Source of the DNA: Jingyaoa shaoxingensis
GTDB lineage: Bacteria; Bacillota; Clostridia; Lachnospirales; Lachnospiraceae
Reading direction: 5' to 3'
DNA length: 64,000 nt
NCBI RefSeq assembly: GCF_014385005.1
Contig: NZ_JACRSZ010000009.1
Location: forward strand, 92,446 to 156,445
The notes beneath the pieces were generated by a model that worked only from the letters and a program-made list of their open reading frames with translations, was not told the DNA's origin and searched no databases. A program made the position numbers and the translations under genes. Position 1 is the stretch's first letter. Every line of letters starts with the position of its first letter. Positions 34,018 through 43,085 of this stretch are shown piece by piece.

Positions 34018-35082
34018 ATGAGACTTTATGTAAAAATAAAAAAGGATTTCGGAAGCTTTATTCTGGATACGGAATTTGAAGCAGATAAGGAAGTGCTGGG
34101 AATCCTGGGAGAATCCGGCTGCGGAAAAAGTATGACCCTTCGTTGTATTGCCGGTGTGGTGACACCGGATGAAGGACACATTGAACTGGACGAAACCGTC
34201 TTTTTTGACAGCGAAAAAAAGATCAACTTGAAGCCACAGGAACGCCATGTGGGGCTATTGTTTCAGAACTACGCCTTATTCCCGAATATGAATGTGGTGC
34301 AAAATCTTCGGGCAGCCTTAAGGGGACAGAAGCTGGGAAAAGAAGAACAGCAGAAGCGCGTTGCAGAGATGATGGCCAAGTTCTATCTGCAGGGGCTGGA
34401 ACATCACAAGCCGTCCCAGTTGTCCGGTGGACAGCAGCAGCGAGTGGCACTGGCCAGAATATTGCTTACCAGACCGAAAATGCTCATGCTGGATGAGCCT
34501 TTCGCTGCACTGGATGAATTCCTGCGATGGAAGCTGGAACTGGAACTGGAGGATGTACTGAAAGAATTCGGTGCAACTACATTGTTCGTATCCCACAATC
34601 GTGACGAGATCTATCGGATCTGCGACCGTGTATGTGTGATGAATCAGGGAAAATCCAGTGAACCGGTACCGGTAAAAGAATTGTTTACGACACCGATATC
34701 AAGAGAAGCAGCGTATCTCTCAGGATGTAAGAACTTTTCAGATGCAGCCGTAGCAGAAAAAGGAGAAGTTATGGCGCTGGACTGGGGTATTACACTGAAG
34801 TGTGATACGACAGGAAAAGAAGATTCCACCAGTGTAGGTATAAGAAGCCATTTCATCCGCCCGGTAACAGAAACCGAGGGACTTATGCGAAATGTATTCT
34901 CCTGCAGGATAGAACGTATCATCGAAGATGTTTTTTCTTATATCCTGATCGTGTCTCCCAAAGAAGGAGCACAGATTCGTGTGGATGTATCCAAAGAAGA
35001 TTGGCTGGAATACCGGGAGCAGGTGCCCGGAGATGAGATCCTCATCGGAATCGAAGAGAAAGATATTATGTTATTGAAATAA
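34018..35082 (+). CDS. modC: Molybdate ABC transporter ATP-binding protein
   Basis: The 354-residue ATPase shows Walker A GESGCGKSM, the signature [14 protein letters not shown], Walker B MLMLDEPFAALDE and a C-terminal TOBE/MOP-like region from about 280. It powers molybdate import with ModB. The ATG at 34018 begins the conserved MRLYVKIKKDF; longer in-frame starts lie inside modB. A terminator follows. Confidence 0.95.
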   Translation: MRLYVKIKKDFGSFILDTEFEADKEVLGILGESGCGKSMTLRCIAGVVTPDEGHIELDETVFFDSEKKINLKPQERHVGLLFQNYALFPNMNVVQNLRAALRGQKLGKEEQQKRVAEMMAKFYLQGLEHHKPSQLSGGQQQRVALARILLTRPKMLMLDEPFAALDEFLRWKLELELEDVLKEFGATTLFVSHNRDEIYRICDRVCVMNQGKSSEPVPVKELFTTPISREAAYLSGCKNFSDAAVAEKGEVMALDWGITLKCDTTGKEDSTSVGIRSHFIRPVTETEGLMRNVFSCRIERIIEDVFSYILIVSPKEGAQIRVDVSKEDWLEYREQVPGDEILIGIEEKDIMLLK

Positions 35083-35086
35083 ATAA

Positions 35087-35122
35087 AAGACTGAATCGCA
35101 ACAGACGGTTTGGTCTTTTTTT
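35087..35122 (+). terminator. Rho-independent terminator after modABC
   Basis: AAGACTGAATCG (35087-35098) pairs with CGGTTTGGTCTT (35106-35117) with three G-U pairs, followed by seven T. Confidence 0.88.
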
Positions 35123-35203
35123 ATGCAATAAATGGAGATGAAAATCCTGCCGCAACGTGGTAAAGTAGAGTGGAATGAATAAACTGGCAAGGCGGAGAAA
35201 AAC

Positions 35204-37072
35204 GTGAAGAAAGAAAAAAGGACAAGAATTATATGGCGGGAACAGATCATTGGAAAATACCGGGCAATGGAACTGGCAAAGAAAATTATGGCGTTGTTGT
35301 TTGGAATATCTGCACTTCAGATCGTATTGATTCTGGTAATTTCCAGTCATTTGAGTACAACGATTATTACGGAGCAGGCAGGAGAACTGATTAATGAAAA
35401 TATGAAGCAAAACGCGGTGAGTATTCGTTCGGCACTGGAACGGTATGACAGCATGATACAGGAAATTTATACAGATACTACTTATGTAGATAACATGAAG
35501 ATTATCAATTCCTGGGATGGTGAGGAATATTATCTGTCTATGCATTTATTGAACAGTAAAATGCAGGATTTGATTTATCGGAATGATGAAATAGCCGGAA
35601 TTGCATTGATTGGAAAATACGGAGATGAATGCTATTATGACAGGATTACAAAGTCTGATCAGGAAAGCATCTGTTTTGAAGAACATATGGGAAATAATAT
35701 GCTGGTAAAACAAGCTCTGACGAAAAAAGACAGTGTATATTCAGCATTACTTGGAAAAGAGGATCCGGAATATGGCAGTCATTCATTTTTCTATATAGCT
35801 CACCAGCTGACAGATTTTAATAACTATGAGAAAGGTGCTGTCGGCTGTGTGGTAATCTGCATTGACGAAGAAAAATTCCGAAGTAATTACAGTCAGGGAA
35901 CGGAAGAGAACAGTCTGTCATTTGTTATTGACGGATATGGAAATATTGTATCTATGCCGGAAGCGGGATTTGAAGGAAGTAATATTTATGGTGAGAGTCC
36001 GAAAGAGGCAATTGCTGTAACGCAAATAAATGAACTGGAAAAACAGATACGAAAGTTTGTTGAGGAAAAGAAAGTATTCCCAAGAAAAAATCCGGATATT
36101 CATACACTAAGCATCTGGAATGGACAGTTTTATATCATTAATCTGCAGGATCTGAATCATTCCATGACAAGGGTGAGATACCTGCTGATTATGATCTGTC
36201 TGGTAGCTGCGCTGGTTGGGGTGATTGGTTTTATGGTGATTTATTATATATCCATAGACATCGATCATTCTGTGAAGAAGATTCTGTATGCCATGAAAGA
36301 AGCCAATGAGGGGAATCTGGACAGTAAGATTGAAGTAACCGGAAGTGATGAATTTGCAAAAATTTCTCAGAACTTTAATATCATGCTGGGAGAGATAAAA
36401 AAAGCAAATGAACAGGAACGGGAATCTTTATTAAGGGAAAAGAATGCGGAAATACGTTCTCTGGAGGCACAGATTAATCCGCATTTTATTTATAATACGC
36501 TGGATGCGGTCAATTGGCTGGCCATCGAGGAGCAACAGTTTGCAATCAGTAAAATGGTGACAAAACTGGCACAAATTCTAAGATACACGATTCATAACAG
36601 CAATGAGATAGTGACACTGGAAACAGAACTGGATTATCTGAAAAAATATATTTATCTGCAGCAGGAGCGGTTTGAGTATTCTTTTGACTGCGATATCGAG
36701 GTAGAAGAACAGGCCAGAAAATGTCAGATTCATAAATTGCTGTTGCAGCCTTTTGTGGAAAATTCCATAATTCATGGATTTGCGGAACTGGACCGTAGAG
36801 GAGAAATAGGCATTCGAATCCAGCTGACAGAGGAACATAAAATATACATAGAAATCAGTGATAATGGTATTGGAATGCAGGAAGAAGAATTGAAAAAGCT
36901 CAATGACTATGATTATCGGAGTGCAAAACCGGAAACCAGCATTGGTATTCGAAATGTGATCACCAGAATCAAGCTATATTATGGTGGAAAAGGAAAAGTG
37001 CGTTTTCTTTCCAGAAAGGAAGGGACGACAGTAGAAATTACGATTCCGGCAGAGAGGAGAGACTTAAGATGA
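35204..37072 (+). CDS. YesM-type sensor histidine kinase
   Basis: The 622-residue protein has a membrane helix near 25-50, an extracellular sensor region, a second helix near 325-350, a HAMP segment and a His-kinase/ATPase region. The phospho-acceptor is in INPHFIYNTLDAVNWLA and the ATP site includes DNGIGMQEEE. The start is a GTG at 35204 behind GGCGGAG; no ATG precedes the first helix. It overlaps the regulator gene by 4 bases. YesM kinases control carbohydrate uptake operons in Firmicutes, here most likely the ABC transporter and mannosidase downstream. Confidence 0.93.
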   Translation: MKKEKRTRIIWREQIIGKYRAMELAKKIMALLFGISALQIVLILVISSHLSTTIITEQAGELINENMKQNAVSIRSALERYDSMIQEIYTDTTYVDNMKIINSWDGEEYYLSMHLLNSKMQDLIYRNDEIAGIALIGKYGDECYYDRITKSDQESICFEEHMGNNMLVKQALTKKDSVYSALLGKEDPEYGSHSFFYIAHQLTDFNNYEKGAVGCVVICIDEEKFRSNYSQGTEENSLSFVIDGYGNIVSMPEAGFEGSNIYGESPKEAIAVTQINELEKQIRKFVEEKKVFPRKNPDIHTLSIWNGQFYIINLQDLNHSMTRVRYLLIMICLVAALVGVIGFMVIYYISIDIDHSVKKILYAMKEANEGNLDSKIEVTGSDEFAKISQNFNIMLGEIKKANEQERESLLREKNAEIRSLEAQINPHFIYNTLDAVNWLAIEEQQFAISKMVTKLAQILRYTIHNSNEIVTLETELDYLKKYIYLQQERFEYSFDCDIEVEEQARKCQIHKLLLQPFVENSIIHGFAELDRRGEIGIRIQLTEEHKIYIEISDNGIGMQEEELKKLNDYDYRSAKPETSIGIRNVITRIKLYYGGKGKVRFLSRKEGTTVEITIPAERRDLR

Positions 37073-38586
37073 GAATTGTACTTGCAGAAGATGAAAAGAT
37101 GACGCGGAATGGTATATTACATATTATTGAACATTATACAGAACATGAAGTGATCGGTGTGGCAGAAAATGGAAAACAGGGTTATATGCTGGTAAAAGAA
37201 AAACAGCCAGATCTGCTGATCAGTGATATCAAAATGCCGGTAATGGATGGTATGGAAATGTTACAGAAACTATATGATGAAAAATGTATGGTTCCGACGA
37301 TATTACTGACAGGATATTCAGATTTTGAGTATGCAAGAAAAGCCATTAAATTTCAGGTAATGGATTATTTATTAAAGCCACTGGATACAGAAGAATTTTT
37401 GAAGAATTTAAATGATGCAGAGACAAAAATTTCCAACATACGTATATCGCAGGTATCCGCAAAACAGCTTTTGGCAAATTATCTGGAAGGACAATATGAA
37501 GATAACGGGACGCAGTATGATCTGCTCTGTGAGCTGCTGCATATGAATGAACGGACAGAGGTGTCCCTGTTTCTGATTTCTCCGGGGAAGTTCTTTTCCG
37601 AACATATGAAAGAGTATATGAAATGTGCCTCATCCGTAATGGAGGCACTTTGTATCGACAATGTACACGTTTTTCAGCTGCCCGGCGAAAAACAGGCGAT
37701 TGTTCTCGTGGCTGGTACAGAAAAAAACAGAACATTGAAAAATCGTTTTGAGATGAAGATAATTCCAGAACTGGAAGAGATAGGCAAATGCACCTGTGCT
37801 TTTACAAGAACATGTGGACTTCAGCATTTGAAGACTGCTATAGAGGAGATGAAACAAATGGTAGAAGCTGCATTTTCAGTACCGAACCATAAGCTGATTG
37901 ATGCAGAGACTGTGGAAGCACTGCAATATCAGGATATCAGATATCCACAGAACATAGAAGCAGGTATAATCCGGGAACTTCGGAACGGACATGGAGAAAA
38001 AGCTGTGGATTACGGAAAGAAATTTGCAGATCAGGTAGTGAATGGATCTGTAAAACCGGAAATGATCAAAGAATACACACTCCGGTTAATGGCTAATGTA
38101 TTTCGGGTATATACGGAAATAAACGGATTGTCAGATGAAGAACAGAATATGAAATATTTTATGGAAAGCGTCATATCCGGTGAAACAATGGAAGAAGTAA
38201 GATATCAGCTGGAAAAATTTTTCCACGCCTTATACAGAGAGAATGAGGAAGAGATCAGCGTTGAAAATGGCATTGTAATGAATGCAATTTCCTACATCAG
38301 AGATCATTACAGGGAAGAAATTTCCCTGTCAGAAGTGGCGAGAATCTGCAGGGTGACACCGGAATATTTAAGTAAAATATTTTACAATGAGACAGGAATC
38401 AATTTCAGTCATTTCGTCCAGAATTTCAGAATCAGTGTGGCAAAACGAATGTTATTTGCAGAAAACTGTAAAGTATATGAAGTGGCAGAAGCAGTAGGTT
38501 TCCGGGATCAGAAATATTTTGTGAAAATATTCAAAAAGCTTTGTGGTGTAACACCTACAGAGTACCGAAAGGAGTTCAGGGAATGA
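37069..38586 (+). CDS. YesN-type response regulator, AraC family
   Basis: The 505-residue protein has a receiver domain (phospho-acceptor in LLISDIKMPVMDG), a middle region and a C-terminal AraC helix-turn-helix pair from about 400 (LSEVARICRVTPEYLSKIF and VAEAVGFRDQKYFVKIFKK). It should activate the sugar transporter promoter when phosphorylated by the kinase encoded upstream. The stop overlaps the next start (ATGA). Confidence 0.95.
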   Translation: MRIVLAEDEKMTRNGILHIIEHYTEHEVIGVAENGKQGYMLVKEKQPDLLISDIKMPVMDGMEMLQKLYDEKCMVPTILLTGYSDFEYARKAIKFQVMDYLLKPLDTEEFLKNLNDAETKISNIRISQVSAKQLLANYLEGQYEDNGTQYDLLCELLHMNERTEVSLFLISPGKFFSEHMKEYMKCASSVMEALCIDNVHVFQLPGEKQAIVLVAGTEKNRTLKNRFEMKIIPELEEIGKCTCAFTRTCGLQHLKTAIEEMKQMVEAAFSVPNHKLIDAETVEALQYQDIRYPQNIEAGIIRELRNGHGEKAVDYGKKFADQVVNGSVKPEMIKEYTLRLMANVFRVYTEINGLSDEEQNMKYFMESVISGETMEEVRYQLEKFFHALYRENEEEISVENGIVMNAISYIRDHYREEISLSEVARICRVTPEYLSKIFYNETGINFSHFVQNFRISVAKRMLFAENCKVYEVAEAVGFRDQKYFVKIFKKLCGVTPTEYRKEFRE

Positions 38587-39824
38587 AAGTGAAATATATG
38601 TTTGCAGCTTCTATTACGGTACTTCTGCTGGCATTGGTGATTGTGTACTGTTCTTTTCAGAAACAGGGAAATGCCAGGGACAGTTACACAGAGGAAAAGG
38701 AGAAAACGATACAGGTACTGGTATCAGATGAAGTGTGTACAGGGCAAAAAGAACTGGAGGACATTGCAGAAAAATTTTCAGAAGAAAAAGAAGGAACAGA
38801 AGTTCACATCGAATGGGCAGATCGGGAAGATATTAAGAAAAAAGTCTGTGTAGGTGCCAATGATGAAAAGCAGCCAGATCTGGTAATTTGCAGCAATAAA
38901 GAAATATCGGGATTCATGGAGATGGGACTGTTACAGGAAATTTCGTCAAAAGAACTGATAGAATCCCTATACAGTGAGACAATTTACAGTGGACTGTGGC
39001 AGTCTGCGATGTCAGACGGAAAACATTATGGAATACCATTTACAGTAGACCCTTACGTTTTGTACTATAATTCAGATTATTTTGAAAAGAAAAACTTACA
39101 GAAACCGGAATCCTGGGAAGAAATTATGGAGATATGTGCAAGTATACGGGAACCGGGATTTTATGGAATCAGTTTTGGAATACGAAGATCTGGAGATGCT
39201 TCAGACTTTTTTGACTGCCTGCTGTATTCCTGTGGGGGAAATTATTACAGCCTTGACAGTGAGCCTGGAAAGATGGCAATTAATTATCTGGATGAACTGA
39301 AACGTAGAGGATATTTCAGCAAAGATGCGATAAATAACAGCTCTAAAGATGCCGCTGCGAATTTTAAGGAAGGAAAAGCAGCAATGTTTCTGGCACCTCT
39401 TAGCATGGCAGCTTATCTGAATGAAGGCAGTGGCAGTGTGAAATTTGCAATCAGTCCGTCTCCGTCAGCAATTAAAGAAGGGTATGCACTGACCGGAAAC
39501 AGCCTTGGCATTCTGGATGAAGAAGACGGACTGACGCAGGAGTTTATAACTTATCTTTATGAAACACAGCAGAGAAAACAGATACTTACCTGTACAGGAA
39601 CACTGCCTGTTTTTGAATGTGAACAGAATATTTCTGTGACAGACCGGGAACTGTCAGATATTTTTTATAAAAACGGAGTTGTTTTGCCGAACTACAACAG
39701 CTGGTTTGAGACAAGCAGTATTCTTTCAGAATATGTATATAAAGTTCTGGCACTCAGAAACATCAATCTGGATAAAAATGCATCAGAGTTACAGGATAAA
39801 ATCAGAGTGGCAATTATGGGATAA
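38583..39824 (+). CDS. Extracellular sugar-binding lipoprotein linked to the two-component system
   Basis: The 413-residue protein has an N-terminal hydrophobic segment ending in a lipobox-like VIVYC and an ABC family 1 binding-protein fold with DPYVLYYNSDYFEKK, PESWEEIMEIC and AAMFLAPLSMA. It is translationally coupled to the regulator rather than to transporter genes, so it may be the ligand-binding partner of the YesM kinase instead of, or as well as, an import component. A second binding-protein gene with a true transporter follows. Confidence 0.88.
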   Translation: MKVKYMFAASITVLLLALVIVYCSFQKQGNARDSYTEEKEKTIQVLVSDEVCTGQKELEDIAEKFSEEKEGTEVHIEWADREDIKKKVCVGANDEKQPDLVICSNKEISGFMEMGLLQEISSKELIESLYSETIYSGLWQSAMSDGKHYGIPFTVDPYVLYYNSDYFEKKNLQKPESWEEIMEICASIREPGFYGISFGIRRSGDASDFFDCLLYSCGGNYYSLDSEPGKMAINYLDELKRRGYFSKDAINNSSKDAAANFKEGKAAMFLAPLSMAAYLNEGSGSVKFAISPSPSAIKEGYALTGNSLGILDEEDGLTQEFITYLYETQQRKQILTCTGTLPVFECEQNISVTDRELSDIFYKNGVVLPNYNSWFETSSILSEYVYKVLALRNINLDKNASELQDKIRVAIMG

Positions 39825-39935
39825 GATTAAAAAAGTCTCCTGTTCTTAAAATAGTAGAATATACAGGTGCGTGAAAGAAATGCTAGAATATGATCATCAA
39901 AAAGAGGTAACGACCGAAAGAAAAGGAGAAGGAAA

Positions 39936-41288
39936 ATGATGAAACGTAAAGTAATGGGGGCTCTTTTAACAGCAGCAATGGTTGCAGGAATGCTGGCATC
40001 CGTAGCAGTTACTGCATCTGCAGAAGATGGAAAACAGAAGCTGACAGTTACATTTAAAGATGATGGACAGGGAGAAAATCACCCATGGTATGTATGGGTA
40101 AACAGTGCATATGAAAACTGGGACCTGAAAGATCAGTATGAGCTGGAAATTGCAACAATCACCGGATCTGAATCAGATTATTATACCAAAGTAGCACTGG
40201 AACTTGCAGATGCCAACACTTGCCCGGATGTGGTATTTGAAGATACTTTCCAGCTTCCAAATGACGTAAGTGCAGGATATCTGACAAATCTGGATGAATA
40301 CCTTGCAGGCTACGATGCATGGAATGATGGAACGTATTACGACACTATGAAAGCCGGTTCTATTGCAGCAGACGGATCAGTATATGGTGTTCCATATTGT
40401 ACAGATACGAGAGGAATCTGGTACAACAAAGAGATCTTCAAACAGGCTGGTCTTCCGGAAGACTGGCAGCCGGAAAGCTGGCAGGATATTTTGGATGCAT
40501 GCGCAGCAATCAAAGAAAATGTACCGGATGTGATTCCATTCTGGTGTAACTCAGGTGTGGCAACTGGTGAAGCAACATCTATGCAGACCTATGAAATGCT
40601 TCTCTATGGAACAGGCGAAAAACTGTTAGATGATGACGGAAAATGGATCGTAAAGAGTCAGGCAATTCAGGATACTTTGCAGTTTATCAGTGATATTTAT
40701 ACAAACGGATATGGCCCTTCCTTATCGCTGGTATTAAATGGACAGGCAACCAACACAGCAAGAAGAGAATATCTGCCACAGCAGAAGCTTGCAATCCTGA
40801 TGGATGGTGCATGGATCAGTGCAAACTGGAAAGACACCGGTGCAGCACCATGGGCCGAATATGAAGATATCATGGGATTTGCAGCAATGCCAAAACAGAA
40901 TGGAGACGGAACCGTTACCATGTCAGGAGGATGGACACTGTCGGTTCCAGAAAATTCAGATGAAAAAGATGCAGCATTCTCATTTATCGAGCAGTTAATG
41001 GAGCCACCAGTCTATACACAGTCTGTCATTACACAGGGAAATATTGTAACAAGAACAGATGCTGCTGAAGATGAAGAATACAAATCACAGCCTTATAAGG
41101 AAGAAGCAACCGCACTTCTTGACAATGCATTTTTCAGACCACAGAATGAACAGTACTCTGTTGTAACTACCTACATTCAGTCTATGGTGGAGACTGTTGT
41201 ATCAGGCGGATCACCGGAGGATGCCATGAATCAGTATGCATCTGACGTGACACGTACTGTTGGCGAAGAAAATGTAGTGGAAAAATAA
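39936..41288 (+). CDS. Sugar ABC transporter substrate-binding protein
   Basis: The 450-residue protein has a Sec signal peptide with a probable cleavage site after TASA and no lipobox cysteine. Family-1 motifs include YGVPYCTDTRGIWYNKEIF, PESWQDILDAC and KLAILMDGAWIS. It should bind oligosaccharide for the two permeases encoded next; with the GH38 gene in the same operon, mannose-containing N-glycan pieces are the likely ligand. The RBS is AAAGGAGAAGG. Confidence 0.93.
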   Translation: MMKRKVMGALLTAAMVAGMLASVAVTASAEDGKQKLTVTFKDDGQGENHPWYVWVNSAYENWDLKDQYELEIATITGSESDYYTKVALELADANTCPDVVFEDTFQLPNDVSAGYLTNLDEYLAGYDAWNDGTYYDTMKAGSIAADGSVYGVPYCTDTRGIWYNKEIFKQAGLPEDWQPESWQDILDACAAIKENVPDVIPFWCNSGVATGEATSMQTYEMLLYGTGEKLLDDDGKWIVKSQAIQDTLQFISDIYTNGYGPSLSLVLNGQATNTARREYLPQQKLAILMDGAWISANWKDTGAAPWAEYEDIMGFAAMPKQNGDGTVTMSGGWTLSVPENSDEKDAAFSFIEQLMEPPVYTQSVITQGNIVTRTDAAEDEEYKSQPYKEEATALLDNAFFRPQNEQYSVVTTYIQSMVETVVSGGSPEDAMNQYASDVTRTVGEENVVEK

Positions 41289-41304
41289 GCTGATTTATGT
41301 ATGC

Positions 41305-41333
41305 GAGGCAGTTCTCGGACTGCCTCATTTTTT
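41305..41333 (+). terminator. Intra-operon terminator or attenuator
   Basis: GAGGCAGT (41305-41312) and ACTGCCTC (41319-41326) form an 8-bp stem followed by a run of T. Sitting between the binding-protein and permease genes, it should let the binding protein be made in excess. Confidence 0.85.
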
Positions 41334-41351
41334 TAGGAAAGGATCGAAACG

Positions 41352-42239
41352 ATGTTCACAAAACAGAAGTATGGGATTGTAGAGGAATTAAAAAAATCGG
41401 TGTTATTGCTGCCGGCAGTGATTGTCTTACTTTGTTTTTTCATAGTACCGATTATTCTGACAATCTATTATTCATTTACGAATCTTGCACTCAGTGGCTC
41501 AAACGCTCAGAATCTGCAGTTTGTAGGATTGTCAAACTATAAAAGAATGCTTACAGATCCAACAACAATCACAAGTATTAAAAATACGCTGATCTTTCTG
41601 GTGGGAAGTCTGGCAGGGCAGACCATACTGGGATTTCTGATTGCGTATTTTATGAAACAGAAAGCAAGAGTATTTCGCAGTGTGGTAGGACCGTGTTTTT
41701 TGATTGGATGGGTAATGCCAGAGATCGTAGTAGCCCTGTGTTTTATGGCATTTTTTAAAGAAAACGGAACTTTAAATGCGATTCTTGGAATCGTTGGAGT
41801 GAGAAATATTTCCTGGCTTTATGAACATCCGATGATTTCCGTTATTATTGCCAATATATGGCATGGTACTGCATTTTCTATGTTGAATTTCCAGTCAGCA
41901 CTGGATAATGTGTCAGGAGATATTGAGGAAGCAGCAAGGGTGGATGGTGCAAATCGTGTTCAGGTATTATGGAAAATCATTATTCCATGTATCAAAGATA
42001 CCATTGCCACAAATATCATGTTAAATACGTTGTCTACCCTGGGAGTATATGGACTGATCTATGCCATGACCGGAGGCGGTCCTGCCAATAAGACAACTAC
42101 ACTGCCTATCTATATGTATAATCAGGGGTTAAAAGGTATGCAGCTTGGATTTGGCACTGCGATCGGTATGCTGATTTTATTTGTGGGTGTGATTTGCAGT
42201 ATCCTTTATACAAGAATTTTAGGCACGAAGGAAAAATAG
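41352..42239 (+). CDS. Sugar ABC transporter permease (MalF type)
   Basis: The 295-residue membrane protein has six predicted helices and the cytoplasmic EAA loop EEAARVDGANRVQVLWKIIIP. It begins with the short cytoplasmic stretch typical of MalF-like permeases. It pairs with the permease encoded 16 bases downstream. No ATPase gene is in this operon, so a shared MsmK-type ATPase elsewhere must energise it. Confidence 0.94.
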   Translation: MFTKQKYGIVEELKKSVLLLPAVIVLLCFFIVPIILTIYYSFTNLALSGSNAQNLQFVGLSNYKRMLTDPTTITSIKNTLIFLVGSLAGQTILGFLIAYFMKQKARVFRSVVGPCFLIGWVMPEIVVALCFMAFFKENGTLNAILGIVGVRNISWLYEHPMISVIIANIWHGTAFSMLNFQSALDNVSGDIEEAARVDGANRVQVLWKIIIPCIKDTIATNIMLNTLSTLGVYGLIYAMTGGGPANKTTTLPIYMYNQGLKGMQLGFGTAIGMLILFVGVICSILYTRILGTKEK

Positions 42240-42255
42240 GAGGTTACATAGCATA

Positions 42256-43077
42256 ATGAGTAATACCAGAGTAAATCGATTACATTATATTGTTTTAGCC
42301 TTTATGGCTCTTACATTTCTCACACCGCTGGTATGGATTGTAGTAGCTTCTCTTGATCCAAATGCCAGTGATGCATTGAAAGCACCGCTTTCTGTGACAA
42401 TTGGAAATTATGTCAGTGTACTGACAAATGCAGATAATCTGAAAGCTTATGGAGTTGGTTTTGCAATCTCTTTTGTAGAATCTTTGTTGGTAGTGGTGTT
42501 GTCCTGCCTGGCGGCTTATCCATTATCCCGATACAGATTAAGTTATAAAAAAGCATTTATGAATATTATTCTTTTCATGACCGCATTGCCAATGATTGCA
42601 GTAATTGTACCGGTATATAAGATGTACCTGTCACTTGGTATGCTTGACAGCCTGTGGGGAGTCATCCTGTATCTGTCAGCAGCATCTTTGCCATACGGAA
42701 TCTGGCTGATGAAGAATTTTATGGATGCTGTACCGGCAGAACTGGAAGAAGCAGCCTGGGTAGATGGCGCTACGACAATGACCTCCATCAGAAAAGTGGT
42801 ACTTCCGTTGATGTTCCCTGGAATCTGTACCGTGTTTATCTATACGTTTTCCAAGAGCTGGGGTAATTTCTTCGTTCCGTTTATTTTACTGAGTTCAGCA
42901 GATAAACTGCCGGCATCTGTGAAATTGTATCAGTTCTTTGGGCAGTATGGACTGATTGACTATGGACCATTGGCAGCATATTCCATTATCTATACGCTGC
43001 CGTCTGTATTGTTGTATGTATTATCACAGAATTATATGTCAAAAGGCTTCAGCCTTTCTGGTGCAGCGAAAGGTTAG
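42256..43077 (+). CDS. Sugar ABC transporter permease (MalG type)
   Basis: The 273-residue membrane protein has about six helices and the EAA loop EEAAWVDGATTMTSIRKVVLP. It is the partner of the MalF-type permease encoded just upstream. The mannosidase gene begins 8 bases after its stop. Confidence 0.94.
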   Translation: MSNTRVNRLHYIVLAFMALTFLTPLVWIVVASLDPNASDALKAPLSVTIGNYVSVLTNADNLKAYGVGFAISFVESLLVVVLSCLAAYPLSRYRLSYKKAFMNIILFMTALPMIAVIVPVYKMYLSLGMLDSLWGVILYLSAASLPYGIWLMKNFMDAVPAELEEAAWVDGATTMTSIRKVVLPLMFPGICTVFIYTFSKSWGNFFVPFILLSSADKLPASVKLYQFFGQYGLIDYGPLAAYSIIYTLPSVLLYVLSQNYMSKGFSLSGAAKG

Positions 43078-43085
43078 GTGAAAAG

